DNA of 64,000 bases from Sphingomonas mollis. Lineage in GTDB: Bacteria; Pseudomonadota; Alphaproteobacteria; Sphingomonadales; Sphingomonadaceae. The stretch is from assembly GCF_016427505.1 (NCBI RefSeq), contig NZ_JAELXS010000001.1, forward strand, positions 186,001 through 250,000. Reading direction: 5' to 3'. The position numbers and the translations under genes were made by a program. Positions 8,646 to 17,581 of this stretch are shown one piece after another. A model generated the notes under the pieces. That model worked only from the letters and a program-made list of their open reading frames with translations, searched no databases and was not told the origin of the DNA. Numbering within the stretch: the stretch's first letter is position 1; each line of letters begins with the position of its first letter.

Positions 8646-9508
8646 ACGCCATGTCGTGGAAGAACCCGGTCATCCTGGGCATCGCCGCCCTGCTGATCGT
8701 CATCCTGGCGGCGGCGACCTTCGCGATCGTGCCGGAAACGAAACAGGCGGTGGTCTATCGACTGGCGCAACCGATCCGGGTCATCAACCGGTATCAGGCG
8801 GGGCAGGCGCCGGGTAACAGTGGTGCCGGCCTGATCGCGCGGGTGCCGTTCATCGACCGCGTGACCTATGTCGACAAGCGGACGCTGGATCTCGATCTGG
8901 AAAATACGCCGGTGCTGTCGACCGACCAGTTGCGGCTGAACGTCGATGCGTTCGCGCGGTTTCGCGTGGTCGATCCCCGGCTGATGCTGGCGACGGCGGG
9001 CAGCGAGGAGGGCGTCGTCAACCAGTTGCGGCCGCTGTTCGGATCGACGCTGCGCAACGAACTGGGCAAGGTGCGGTTCGCCGTGCTGCTGACCGCCGAG
9101 CGCAGCGAAGTGATGGACGCGATCCAGACGGGACTCGACCGCCGCGCACGCCAGTACGGCGTCGAGATCGTCGATGTGCGGATCAAGCAGGCCGAACTGC
9201 CCGAGGGTACGCCGCTGGAAAGCGCGCTGCGCCGGATGCAGACCGCGCGCCAGCAGGAGGCGATCACGATCACCGCCGAGGGGCAGCGTCAGGCCCGCAT
9301 CGTGCAGGCGGATGCGGATGCCGCGGCGTCGCGCGTCTATGCGCAGAGTTTCGGCAAGGATGCCGAGTTCTACGACTTCTATCGCGCGATGCAGTCATAT
9401 CGCCGCACCTTCGGGGCGGACGGCAGCACCGACGGGCGTGGGGCAACGCAGATCATCCTGTCGCCGAACAATTCCTATCTTCGTCAGTTCGAAGGTCGGA
9501 CACGCTGA
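8642..9508 (+). CDS. hflC: HflC, SPFH-domain partner of HflK
   Basis: A 288-residue protein with a single N-terminal membrane anchor (NPVILGIAALLIVILAAATFA) and an SPFH domain ('YVDKRTLDLDLENTPVLSTD', 'VDARFRVVD'-like region, 'RRARQYGVEIVDVRIKQAEL'), matching HflC. It begins at a GTG within the hflK stop codon; an ATG four codons later is the alternative. Together with HflK it should form the periplasm-facing cage that limits FtsH. degP follows 85 bases downstream on the same strand, so the three quality-control genes may share transcripts. Confidence 0.92.
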   Translation: MNAMSWKNPVILGIAALLIVILAAATFAIVPETKQAVVYRLAQPIRVINRYQAGQAPGNSGAGLIARVPFIDRVTYVDKRTLDLDLENTPVLSTDQLRLNVDAFARFRVVDPRLMLATAGSEEGVVNQLRPLFGSTLRNELGKVRFAVLLTAERSEVMDAIQTGLDRRARQYGVEIVDVRIKQAELPEGTPLESALRRMQTARQQEAITITAEGQRQARIVQADADAAASRVYAQSFGKDAEFYDFYRAMQSYRRTFGADGSTDGRGATQIILSPNNSYLRQFEGRTR

Positions 9509-9593
9509 CCAGCCGTTCATATTCAACCGTCGTTCAGCCGTTTTCGTCGATAAGTCGACGGGTTCGAACGACGAACGAGAGGAACTAAACACA

Positions 9594-11132
9594 GTGCGCT
9601 ACGCCTACGCTATTACCGGTGCGTTGCTGCTTGGCGGTGCGACCGCCACGCTGGCGCTCCAGCCGACCTCCGCCCAGACCGCGCAGAACGAGCCCGGTGC
9701 GATCCAGGCCGCTGCGCCCAAGGGCGGCGCGCCGATGAGCTTTGCCGACATGGTCGCCCGGTTGCAGCCGGCCGTGGTCAACATCTCGACCAAACAGTCG
9801 ATCGCGGCACCGCAGCAGCAGGCCAATCCCTTTGCCGGGACTCCGTTCGAGGGTATGTTCGGTCAGGGTGGACCGCAGCAGCCGCAGAAGCGTGAAGGGC
9901 AGTCGCTTGGTTCGGGCTTCCTGATCTCGGCCGATGGCTATGTCGTCACCAACAATCATGTCGTGGCGCCGGCGCGCGGCGCGACGGTGGAATCGATCAC
10001 CGTCACGCTGAATGACCGCAAGGAGTACACCGCGCGCCTGATCGGCCGCGACGAGGCGTCCGATCTCGCCCTGTTGAAGATCGATGCGGCGAACCTGCCG
10101 TTCGTTAAGTTCGGCGATTCGGCGCGTGCGCGGGTCGGCGACTGGGTGGTCGCGATCGGCCAGCCGTTCGGTCTCGGCGGCACGGTGACGGCGGGTATCG
10201 TGTCGGCGGTGCATCGCGTGACCGGGCAGGGCGGCGCGTATGACCGCTTCATCCAGACCGACGCCTCGATCAACCAGGGCAATTCGGGCGGCCCGATGTT
10301 CAACCTGAACGGCGACGTGATCGGCATCAACAGCCAGATCTTCTCGTCGTCGGGCGGCAATATCGGCATCGGTTTTGCGATCCCGGCCGAAGAGGCCAAG
10401 CCGATCATCGCGACCCTGATGAAGGGCCAGAAGATCCAGCGCGGCTATCTGGGCGTGACGTTGCAGCCCGGCGGTATCGATGATGATACGGCCGCCGCAC
10501 TGGGCATCGCCAAGAATCAGGGCGAGTTGCTGGCGGGCGTCGCGCCCGGTGGTCCGGCGGCGAAGGCCGGTCTGCGCGCGGGCGACGTGGTGACGAAGGT
10601 GAATGGTCAGGCGGTCACGCCGGACACGACGCTGTCGTACCTCGCCTCCAACGTCGCACCGGGCCAGCCGGCGAAGCTCGACGTGCTGCGCAATGGCCGT
10701 CCGCAGTCGTTCAACGTCGTGGTGGCCGAGCGGCCGAGCGACAAGCAGCTGGCGGCGCTGAGCGGTCAGGGCGATGACTTCACCACCGACGACGGCGACG
10801 ACAGCACGCCGGGCGCGACGTCACCGGCGGGCAGCAACACGCTGGGCCTGACGGTGCAGACGCTGACCCCGGCGATAGCCCGGCAGGTGAACGTTGATTC
10901 GACGGTGCAGGGCGTGGTGATCGCACAGGTCGATCCGGCCAGCGACGCGGCGGGGAAGTTGCAGCGCGGCGACGTGATCTCCGCCGTCAACGGCACGCCG
11001 ATCCGCACGCCCGCCGAAATGGCGAGCGCGGTGGCACAGGCCAAGGCGGCTGGTCGCCCGCAGGTGCTTGTACTGGCGCAGCGTGGCAAGAGCCCGGCGC
11101 GATTCCTGCCGCTGAAGATCGCCAAGGGCTGA
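9594..11132 (+). CDS. degP: Do-like periplasmic serine protease (DegP/DegQ)
   Basis: A 512-residue trypsin-like protease with two PDZ domains. It begins with a GTG and a signal peptide (residues about 1-27, ending ALQPTSAQT). The catalytic triad is visible as His122 ('TNNHVV'), Asp157 ('DEASDLALLKI') and Ser231 ('NQGNSGGPMF'). PDZ1 starts near 'QRGYLGVTLQPGG' and PDZ2 near 'LGLTVQTLTPA'. It degrades or refolds misfolded envelope proteins. The open frame extends back to 9174 inside hflC, but GTG 9594 has GAGAGG about 11 bases upstream and gives the signal peptide. Confidence 0.93.
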   Translation: MRYAYAITGALLLGGATATLALQPTSAQTAQNEPGAIQAAAPKGGAPMSFADMVARLQPAVVNISTKQSIAAPQQQANPFAGTPFEGMFGQGGPQQPQKREGQSLGSGFLISADGYVVTNNHVVAPARGATVESITVTLNDRKEYTARLIGRDEASDLALLKIDAANLPFVKFGDSARARVGDWVVAIGQPFGLGGTVTAGIVSAVHRVTGQGGAYDRFIQTDASINQGNSGGPMFNLNGDVIGINSQIFSSSGGNIGIGFAIPAEEAKPIIATLMKGQKIQRGYLGVTLQPGGIDDDTAAALGIAKNQGELLAGVAPGGPAAKAGLRAGDVVTKVNGQAVTPDTTLSYLASNVAPGQPAKLDVLRNGRPQSFNVVVAERPSDKQLAALSGQGDDFTTDDGDDSTPGATSPAGSNTLGLTVQTLTPAIARQVNVDSTVQGVVIAQVDPASDAAGKLQRGDVISAVNGTPIRTPAEMASAVAQAKAAGRPQVLVLAQRGKSPARFLPLKIAKG

Positions 11133-11150
11133 GCATTCAGGACGGCGTTG

Positions 11151-11223
11151 AGCCTGTCGAAGACCCGTATCGAAGGATATGCCTCTAGCGGTGGCATCCT
11201 TCGATATGGGGCTTCGACAGGCT
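11151..11223. repeat. Long palindrome downstream of degP
   Basis: The outer arms AGCCTGTCGAAG (11151-11162) and CTTCGACAGGCT (11212-11223) are perfect reverse complements. The stem continues inward through ATCGAAGGAT and ATCCTTCGAT with few mismatches. Such 'cctgtcgaag' palindromes are common dispersed elements in proteobacterial genomes. Here the element may also act as a transcription terminator, although no T-run follows. Confidence 0.7.
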
Positions 11224-11251
11224 AAGCAGCGTCAGGGCGTGATATACCTAT

Positions 11252-11331
11252 CCGTCATTGCGAGCGTACCGAAGCAACCCAGAGCGTCATGGACCACGCT
11301 CTGGGTTGCTTCGCTACGCTCGCAATGACGG
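11252..11331. repeat. 80-base palindromic repeat, copy 1
   Basis: Two arms of about 36 bases are reverse complements with one mismatch, beginning CCGTCATTGCGAGCGTA and ending with its complement. The same element recurs at 37767-37844 with a different loop. Spurious translations read 'CERSEA' and 'RYARND', a well-known signature of dispersed palindromic repeats in Gram-negative genomes. Confidence 0.85.
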
Positions 11332-11462
11332 GCTAAGCCGAGGCCTCAGGCGCCAAGGCGAACGGTTCGGGCTGAGCCTGATTTTTACCAACGGCAAGGG
11401 GTCGTCGCGGGAAACCGCGGCGGCCCTTTCCTTTTGAGCGCGACGGGGCGTAGGGTGATGGC

Positions 11463-13130
11463 ATGACCGACGGCATCTTCATCGGGCTTGGCGGCGGCAA
11501 GCCGCAGGCGATCGACCTTAAACGCGCCAACCGCCACGGCCTGATCGCCGGGGCGACGGGCACCGGCAAGACGGTGACGTTGCAGGGGATCATCGAGGGG
11601 TTCTCCGCGGTCGGGGTGCCCAGCTTCGTGTCTGACGTGAAGGGCGACCTGTCGGGACTGGCCATGGCGGGATCGGCGACGGGCAGGAACCACGCGATGT
11701 TCGCCGCCCGGGCGGCGGAGGTGGGCGATACCGGTTGGGGATATCGCGACAATCCCGTGCAGTTCTGGGACCTGTTCGGCGAACAGGGGCATCCCGTGCG
11801 CGCCACGATCAGCGAGATGGGGCCGCTGTTGCTGGCGCGGCTGATGGATCTGAACGAGGTGCAGGAAGGCGTGCTGACCATCGCCTTTCATCTGGCGGAC
11901 AAGGAGGGGTTGCTGCTCCTCGATCTGGACGATCTGCAGGCGTTGCTGGCGCATTGCGCGGAGCGGGCGGCGGAATTGACGACGATGTACGGGAATGTGT
12001 CGAAGCAGTCGGTCGGTGCGATCCAGCGCGCGCTGTTGCAGTTGCGTGCCCAAGGCGGCGAGCATTTCTTCGGCGAGCCGGCGCTGGACCTCGCCGACAT
12101 GATCCGCACCGACGACAAGGGGCGCGGGGTCGTCAATATCCTGGCCGCCGACAAGCTGATGGCCAGCCCCAAGCTGTACGCCACGTTCCTGTTGTGGCTG
12201 CTCAGCGAATTGTTCGAGGTGCTGCCCGAGGTGGGTGATCCCGACAAGCCGGTGATGGCGTTCTTTTTCGACGAAGCGCATCTGCTGTTCGACGAGGCGC
12301 CCGATGCGCTGCTCGACAAGATCGAACAGGTCGTCCGGCTGATCCGGTCGAAGGGCGTCGGCATCTATTTCATTACGCAGAATCCGTTGGATATTCCCGA
12401 CAAGGTCGCCGGGCAACTGGGCAACCGCGTGCAGCATGCGCTGCGTGCCTTCACGCCCCGCGATCAGGCGGCGGTGCGCGCGGCGGCGGAGACGTTCCGC
12501 GCCAATCCGGACGTGGACGTCGCGACCGCGATCACCGAGTTGAAGGTGGGCGAGGCGCTGGTGTCGCTGTTGATGGCCGATGGCGCGCCCTCGCCGGTCG
12601 AACGCACGCTCATCAAGCCGCCCGCCAGTCGGGTCGGCCCGGTCACGGCCGAGGAGCGCAAGGTGCTGATCGAGACCGACATGGTCGGCGACAAATACGA
12701 TCACGTCGTCGATCGAGAGTCGGCGGAGGAACTGCTGGCCGCGAAGACGCAGGAAGCCTCCGCCTCCGCCGCCGCCGCGCGGGCCGCCGACGATGCGGAG
12801 AAGGCCGCCGCACTGAAGGCGAAGGACGATGCCAGGGCCGCCAAGGAAGCCGAGCGCGCACGGATCGCCGAACAGCGCGAGGCGGATCGGCAGGCGCGCG
12901 CCGACGCGCAGGCACAGCGTGAGGCCGAGCGCGAGGCGGCGAACAGCCCGTGGTCGAAGATGGCGACGTCGGCGACGCGCGCGGCCTCGTCGTCGATCGG
13001 CCGGCAGGTGGCGAACGAGGTCGGCAAACAGATATTCGGCGGCGGCACGCGGCGGCGATCCTCGTCCGCCGGTGGTGGCCTGATCGGGCAGATCGCGCGC
13101 GGCGTGCTGGGCGGGCTGTTCCGGGGTTGA
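11463..13130 (+). CDS. HerA-like P-loop ATPase (DUF853)
   Basis: A 555-residue ATPase of the DUF853/HerA-like family. Walker A is '[18 protein letters not shown]' (about residues 30-47) and Walker B is '[17 protein letters not shown]'. The '[36 protein letters not shown]' region (in shorter blocks) is typical of the family. A long Ala/Glu/Arg-rich, probably coiled-coil, tail follows (about 415-500) and then a basic Gly/Ser-rich end. Related HerA proteins pump or translocate DNA. The bacterial DUF853 group is often called 'helicase' but its role is not established. It ends 13 bases before the amidohydrolase gene. Confidence 0.88.
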   Translation: MTDGIFIGLGGGKPQAIDLKRANRHGLIAGATGTGKTVTLQGIIEGFSAVGVPSFVSDVKGDLSGLAMAGSATGRNHAMFAARAAEVGDTGWGYRDNPVQFWDLFGEQGHPVRATISEMGPLLLARLMDLNEVQEGVLTIAFHLADKEGLLLLDLDDLQALLAHCAERAAELTTMYGNVSKQSVGAIQRALLQLRAQGGEHFFGEPALDLADMIRTDDKGRGVVNILAADKLMASPKLYATFLLWLLSELFEVLPEVGDPDKPVMAFFFDEAHLLFDEAPDALLDKIEQVVRLIRSKGVGIYFITQNPLDIPDKVAGQLGNRVQHALRAFTPRDQAAVRAAAETFRANPDVDVATAITELKVGEALVSLLMADGAPSPVERTLIKPPASRVGPVTAEERKVLIETDMVGDKYDHVVDRESAEELLAAKTQEASASAAAARAADDAEKAAALKAKDDARAAKEAERARIAEQREADRQARADAQAQREAEREAANSPWSKMATSATRAASSSIGRQVANEVGKQIFGGGTRRRSSSAGGGLIGQIARGVLGGLFRG

Positions 13131-13143
13131 TGGAGATGATGCG

Positions 13144-14373
13144 ATGAGCCTGGACGATTCCGGCGCCGCCGACTGGCAGGGCGCGAGCGAGGCGGTGTTC
13201 GACGAGGTCGTGGCACTGCGCCGCGCGATCCATGCCGAACCGGAGATCGGCCTCCACTGCCCGCGCACGACCGACAAGATCAAGACGGCGCTGGCTGGTC
13301 TGCCGCTGGAATATCGCGAGGGATCGTCGACGACGGGCCTGATCGCGATCCTGCGCGGTGGCGGTCGGCGGGGCGGCGACAATGGCCGCACCGTGCTGTT
13401 GCGCGGCGACATGGACGCGCTGCCGATGCAGGAGGAGACGGGACTTCCGTTCGCCAGCACCATCGCCGGCGCGATGCATGCGTGCGGACATGACTCGCAT
13501 ACGGCGATGCTGGTCGGCGCGGCCAAGGCGCTGGCGGCGCGGGTGGACGACCTGCCGGGTACGGTCGTCTTCATGTTCCAGCCGGGTGAGGAGGGATATC
13601 ACGGCGCGCGCTTCATGATCAAGGACGGCCTGCTCGCCGATCCCGCGCCCGACGCCGCGTTCGCGCTGCACATCACCCCCAATGCGCCGTCGGGCGTGGT
13701 GGTGACGCGGGCGGGATCGATCATGGCGTCGGCGGAGACGGTGCATGTCGTCGTGCGCGGCGCAGGCGGCCACGCGGCGATGCCGCACGACTGCATCGAT
13801 CCGATCCCGGTGGCATGCGAGATCGTGACCGCACTGCAGACCTTCATCGCGCGCGGCATCGCCGTCACCGATCCGGCGGTGCTGTCGATCACCAAGATCG
13901 AGGCGGGATCGGCGCACAACATCATTCCGGGCGAAGTCACGATGCTAGGGACGCTGCGCACCCTGTCTGAGGCGTCACGGGTGACGATGCATGCGGCGCT
14001 GAAGCGGATCGCCGGGAACATCGCCGCCGCGCACGGCGCCACCGCCGAGGCGTGGATCGACAAGGGCTATCCCGTCACGGTCAACGATCCGCGCGGTGCG
14101 GCGATGATCCGCGACGTGGCGACCGGCTTGTTCGGCGCCACCGGCTTTGCGCCGATGCCGCAACCGATGATGGGGGCGGAGGATTTCTCCTATGTGCTGG
14201 GCGCGATCCCCGGTGCGTTCGCCTTCATCGGTGCGGCGCCCGAGGGCAGCGACCCGGCGACCAACCCCCCGCTGCACAATACGCGGATGACGATCGACGA
14301 GGCCGTGATGGCGCGCGGCGTCGCGCTGCACTGTGCGATGGCGCAGCGGTTTCTGGAGCGCGGGTTCGACTGA
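13144..14373 (+). CDS. M20 family amidohydrolase (hippurate/N-acyl amino acid hydrolase type)
   Basis: A 409-residue metallopeptidase-fold enzyme. The motifs 'LLRGDMDALPMQEETGLPF', 'MHACGHDSHTAMLVGAAKAL' and 'FMFQPGEEGYHGARFMIKDG' carry the expected metal ligands (Asp/His/Glu) of the M20D aminoacylase group. The dimerisation domain lies in the middle, and 'MMGAEDFSYVLGAIPGAFAFIG' near the C-terminus holds the last ligand. It likely hydrolyses N-acyl amino acids in the cytoplasm; the substrate is unknown. GGAG lies upstream of the ATG, and the spacing suggests an operon with the HerA-like gene. Confidence 0.92.
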   Translation: MSLDDSGAADWQGASEAVFDEVVALRRAIHAEPEIGLHCPRTTDKIKTALAGLPLEYREGSSTTGLIAILRGGGRRGGDNGRTVLLRGDMDALPMQEETGLPFASTIAGAMHACGHDSHTAMLVGAAKALAARVDDLPGTVVFMFQPGEEGYHGARFMIKDGLLADPAPDAAFALHITPNAPSGVVVTRAGSIMASAETVHVVVRGAGGHAAMPHDCIDPIPVACEIVTALQTFIARGIAVTDPAVLSITKIEAGSAHNIIPGEVTMLGTLRTLSEASRVTMHAALKRIAGNIAAAHGATAEAWIDKGYPVTVNDPRGAAMIRDVATGLFGATGFAPMPQPMMGAEDFSYVLGAIPGAFAFIGAAPEGSDPATNPPLHNTRMTIDEAVMARGVALHCAMAQRFLERGFD

Positions 14374-14375
14374 CG

Positions 14376-14861
14376 ATGCTGCCGGCGGCGTTGCGGGCGA
14401 CGCTGGCGATGGTCGCCGGGGCGATGGCCGGGACGGTGGACCCATGGTGGGTGATCGGTAGCGCGGCGGTGGCTCTGCATGGGGCCGACGGTGTCGAGGT
14501 GGGGGACGTCGATGTCCTGTCGAGCGAACGCGATGCTTCGGCGGTGTTGGCGCGGCTGGGGGTGGCGGATGTTGGTAATGAGGGGACGGCGCTGTTCCGG
14601 TCGGCGGTGTTCGGGCGCTGGGAGGGGCCATTGTTGACGGTGGAGTTCATGGCGGGGTTTCGGTTTTGCGGGGCCGATGGCTGGCGGGCGGTTTGGCCGG
14701 TGACGCGGGAAGCGGTGATGGTGGACGGTTTCGCGGTGTTCGTGCCGGGGCGGGCGGAGTTGGCGGCGATGCTGTTTGGTTTTGGCCGGCCGAAGGATTT
14801 GGCGCGGGCCAAAGCCCTCTCCCCTTCAGGGGATAGGGTTGGGAGAGGGGGAGAGCGATGA
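14376..14861 (+). CDS. Nucleotidyltransferase-fold hypothetical protein
   Basis: A 161-residue protein starting two bases after the amidohydrolase stop. 'WWVIGSAAVALHGADGVEVGDVDVLSSERDA' (given as WVIGSAAVALHG plus VGDVDVLSS) looks like the Gly-Ser helix and Asp-x-Asp motif of minimal nucleotidyltransferase or antitoxin-like domains. The last 17 or so residues (from about 'ALSPSGDRVG') are encoded by the inverted repeat at 14811-14853. The repeat insertion has therefore probably replaced the original C-terminus and stop codon. The function is unknown. Confidence 0.7.
   Translation: MLPAALRATLAMVAGAMAGTVDPWWVIGSAAVALHGADGVEVGDVDVLSSERDASAVLARLGVADVGNEGTALFRSAVFGRWEGPLLTVEFMAGFRFCGADGWRAVWPVTREAVMVDGFAVFVPGRAELAAMLFGFGRPKDLARAKALSPSGDRVGRGGER
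14811..14853. repeat. Left terminal inverted repeat of DUF559 cassette 1
   Basis: These 43 bases, beginning AAAGCCCTCTCCCC, match the reverse complement of 15185-15227 at 42 of 43 positions. The repeat is itself a hairpin (CCCTCTCCCC, loop TTCA, GGGGATAGGG). It carries the stop codon of the DUF559 gene and the 3' end of the preceding gene. Confidence 0.9.
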
Positions 14862-15185
14862 CTGTAGTTGTTGCAGGACGCCTTCGAGGTTTCTGATTAC
14901 GTCCGCGTTGGTGAAGCGGATGACGCGCCAGCCTTGCTGCTCAAGGAACGTCGTGCGGTTGGCATCGTAAGTGGTTTGCGTGGCGTGGGTGTCGCCGTCG
15001 ACTTCCACTACCAGCATCGCGGCGCGGCAGGTGAAGTCGGCGATATAGGGGCCGATGACGGTCTGGCGGCGAAATTTCAATTGGTCGAAACGGCCGGCCC
15101 TCAGGTGGTGCCAGAGCCGCACCTCCGCCGGCGTCATCTCGCTGCGCAGGCGTTTTGCATGCGCCAAAGAACTCTGGTTGCGCAC
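14826..15185 (-). CDS. DUF559 endonuclease-like protein, copy 1
   Basis: A 119-residue protein of the DUF559 family, distantly related to Vsr-type restriction-fold nucleases. 'MTPAEVRLWHHLR' is the family N-terminal helix. 'VIGPYIADFTC' and 'LVVEVDGDTHA' hold the acidic residues of the presumed active site, and 'GWRVIRFTNADVIRNLEGVL' ends the domain. The start is a GTG (GTGCGC) at the inner edge of the right inverted repeat, so the repeat supplies the purine-rich ribosome binding site. The stop lies inside the left repeat. A second member with the same arrangement is at 22765-23184. The biological role of DUF559 proteins is unknown. Confidence 0.88.
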   Translation of the reverse strand: MRNQSSLAHAKRLRSEMTPAEVRLWHHLRAGRFDQLKFRRQTVIGPYIADFTCRAAMLVVEVDGDTHATQTTYDANRTTFLEQQGWRVIRFTNADVIRNLEGVLQQLQSSLSPSPNPIP

Positions 15186-15227
15186 TCCCCCTCTCCCAAC
15201 CCTCTCCCCTGAAGGGGAGAGGGCTTT
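15185..15227. repeat. Right terminal inverted repeat of DUF559 cassette 1
   Basis: This is the reverse-complement partner of 14811-14853 (one mismatch in 43). Read on the minus strand it ends GGGAGAGGGGGAG, and the final G is the first base of the DUF559 GTG start codon. It also lies directly downstream of the oxygenase gene's stop at 15233 and could terminate that transcript. Confidence 0.9.
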
Positions 15228-15232
15228 TTGGG

Positions 15233-16189
15233 CTACGCCTTTATCAGGCCGATCTCGACCAGGCGTTCGTGCAGGTAATCGTGCGCGGTGATCGGCGTCG
15301 GGTAGCGGCTCGGGTTCTCCGCCGTCACCGTCTGCGGCAGCGTTTCGATCAGGAAATCGGGTGCGGGATGCAGGAAGAAGGGCATCGAATAGCGCGAATG
15401 GCCGCGGCGCTCGGGGGGCGGGTTGACGACGCGGTGGGTGGTCGAGGGGAGGACGTGGTTGGTCAGGCGCTGGAGCATGTCGCCGACATTGACGACCATC
15501 GCTCCTTCGGGCGGCTTGATCGCCAGCCAGCGGCCGGTAGCGCGGTCGAGCAGTTCGAGGCCGGCTTCCTCGGCACCCAGCAACAGGGTGATGAGGTTGA
15601 TGTCCTCATGCGCGCCGGCGCGGACGCCCTCCGCATCGAGGGGGATAGGCGGGTAATGGAGCAGGCGCAGCACGCTGTTGCCGTCCTTCACCGCCGGGTC
15701 GAACCAGTCGGGGGCGAGGCCGAGATGGCGGGCGATCGCCGACAGCAACTGGTCGCCGGCGCGGTCGAACGCGGCGAACAGATCGATGAAGGTGTCGCGG
15801 AAACCCTCCGGCCGGGTGGGCCAGATGTTCGGCGTCATCTGCCCGTCGAACCGGTGACCGGCGGGGAGTTCGCGGCCGACGTGCCAGAATTCCTTCAGAT
15901 CGACGGCGCTGGCGCCCTTGGCGATCTCGGTCTTGAACGGGGTGTAGCCGCGGGCGCCGCCGCCGCCGGGGATGTGATAGCCGCGCTTCTCGTCCTCTGG
16001 CAGGGCGAACAGCGCCTCGGTTTCGGCCCAGGCGCGGTCGATCAAATCGAGCGGCACGCCGTGATCGGCGATGACGGCGAAACCGAAGCGTTCGAACGAG
16101 GCGCCGAACGCGGCGGCGAAACCGTCCGGGTCGGTCGCCTGATCGGCGAGGCTGAGCGTGGGGACGTGCGCGGCGGGGGTATCGAGCAT
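15233..16189 (-). CDS. Isopenicillin N synthase-like 2-oxoglutarate/Fe(II) oxygenase
   Basis: A 318-residue non-haem iron oxygenase. An N-terminal DIOX_N region ('AFGASFERFGFAVIADHGVP') precedes a jelly-roll core. 'GAHEDINLITLLLG' has the His-x-Asp iron ligands, 'STTHRVVNPPP' the distal His, and 'RYSMPFFLHP' the Arg-x-Ser that binds the co-substrate carboxylate. Members oxidise small molecules such as amino acids or hormones; the substrate is not predictable. The open frame runs far upstream (to 17593) against the MFS gene, but ATG 16189 with AAGGA upstream gives the family N-terminus. Confidence 0.9.
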   Translation of the reverse strand: MLDTPAAHVPTLSLADQATDPDGFAAAFGASFERFGFAVIADHGVPLDLIDRAWAETEALFALPEDEKRGYHIPGGGGARGYTPFKTEIAKGASAVDLKEFWHVGRELPAGHRFDGQMTPNIWPTRPEGFRDTFIDLFAAFDRAGDQLLSAIARHLGLAPDWFDPAVKDGNSVLRLLHYPPIPLDAEGVRAGAHEDINLITLLLGAEEAGLELLDRATGRWLAIKPPEGAMVVNVGDMLQRLTNHVLPSTTHRVVNPPPERRGHSRYSMPFFLHPAPDFLIETLPQTVTAENPSRYPTPITAHDYLHERLVEIGLIKA

Positions 16190-16282
16190 GACATATCCTT
16201 CGAGATGACCGCAACATAACCTCTCGCACCGGCGGGCGATAGGGTTCCGCCGCGCGCCGGCAGCGGCTAAGGGCGGCGCATT

Positions 16283-17512
16283 ATGGAAAACCCGGATCAT
16301 CCCACGCCGGACCTGCCCGGCGCGCCGATCGGCTTTGTCGAGTTCGTTGCCCTCGTCGCCGCGCTGATGGCGCTGGGGGCGCTGGGCACCGATGCGATGC
16401 TGCCGGCGCTGCCCGCGATCGGCGAGGCGCTGGGCGTGGCGGACGAGAATTCGCGACAGTTCGTCGTCTCCGCTTTTCTGGGCGGGTTCGGCGTCGCGCA
16501 TCTGGTGCATGGGCCGCTGGTCGACCGGTTCGGGCGGCGGCGCGTGCTGTTGTGGGCGATCGCCGGTTATGTCGTGGCGAGCAGCGCGGCGGCGGTGGCG
16601 GGCAGTTTCACGCTGTTGATCGCGGCGCGGCTGGCGGGCGGTGCCACGGTGGCGGCGACGCGGATCGCCACGATCGCGCTGGTGCGGGACTGTTACCATG
16701 GCCGGGCGATGGCGCGGGTGATGTCGATCGCGTTCATGGTGTTCATGATCGTCCCGATCCTGGCGCCGAGCGTCGGGCAGCTGGTGCTGCTGTTCGGCAA
16801 CTGGCGGGCGATATTCTGGGTGATGGCGGGTAGTGCGGCGGCGTTGCTGGTGTGGGTGGCGATCCGTCTGCCCGAGACGTTGCGGCCGGAAGCGGCGCTG
16901 CCGATCGCGCCGGGACGGATCGTCGCGGGTTGGCGCCTGACGCTGACCGACCGGCAGTCGGTGGGGTATACCGCGGCGGCGACGTTGCTGACCGGGGCGC
17001 TGTATGGCTACCTGAATTCGATCCAGCAGATCATGTTCGACGTGTATCATCGGCCCGCCCTGCTGGCGGCGGTGTTCGCGGGCACGGCGGCTACGATGGC
17101 GGCGGCGAACCTGCTGAATGCGCGGTTCGTGATGCGGCTGGGCACGCGGCGGATCGCGCATGGCGCGGTCGTGGTGCTGGCGATCGTATCCGGCTTCCAT
17201 CTGTTGCTGGCGGAGACGGGACGGGATTCGCTGATCGCGTTCGGGGTGTTGCAGGCGTTGACGATGGCGTGTTTCGGCCTCGCCACGTCCAATTTCTCGG
17301 CGATGGCGATGGCCAATATGGGGGCGATCGCCGGGACCGCATCCAGCGTGCAGGGCTTCATCAGCATTACCGCCGGCGTGCTGATCGGTGCGGTGATCGG
17401 GCAGGCGTTCGACGGGACGACGGTGCCGATGATCGCGGGCTTCATGGTCGTCGGCATCCTGTCGCTGGGGGCGATCGCGCTGACCGAGCGCGGACGGCTG
17501 TTCGGCGCATGA
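16283..17512 (+). CDS. MFS transporter, Bcr/CflA drug-efflux type
   Basis: A 409-residue inner-membrane protein with about 12 membrane helices. 'LPALPAIGEALGV' after the first helix, 'GPLVDRFGRRRVLLW' (the MFS loop 2-3 motif) and 'RLAGGATVAATRIATIALVRD' fit the DHA1 Bcr/CflA subgroup of proton-driven efflux pumps. It is divergent from the oxygenase gene with about 90 bases between. The substrate is unknown. Confidence 0.9.
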   Translation: MENPDHPTPDLPGAPIGFVEFVALVAALMALGALGTDAMLPALPAIGEALGVADENSRQFVVSAFLGGFGVAHLVHGPLVDRFGRRRVLLWAIAGYVVASSAAAVAGSFTLLIAARLAGGATVAATRIATIALVRDCYHGRAMARVMSIAFMVFMIVPILAPSVGQLVLLFGNWRAIFWVMAGSAAALLVWVAIRLPETLRPEAALPIAPGRIVAGWRLTLTDRQSVGYTAAATLLTGALYGYLNSIQQIMFDVYHRPALLAAVFAGTAATMAAANLLNARFVMRLGTRRIAHGAVVVLAIVSGFHLLLAETGRDSLIAFGVLQALTMACFGLATSNFSAMAMANMGAIAGTASSVQGFISITAGVLIGAVIGQAFDGTTVPMIAGFMVVGILSLGAIALTERGRLFGA

Positions 17513-17581
17513 GCCGCTGAACGCCGGGAACCGCCGGCCCCTCCGCACCGTTCGCGCTCTATCAACCCCAAGGAGAGTGAT

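Larger units (their letters stand above)
11133..11462. other. Gene-free stretch with two palindromic elements
   Basis: The 330 bases between degP and the HerA-like gene hold no credible gene. They contain two unrelated palindromes (11151-11223 and 11252-11331). Either could end degP transcription. The remaining bases up to 11462 presumably carry the promoter of the next gene, but no clear -35/-10 pair is seen. Confidence 0.6.
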
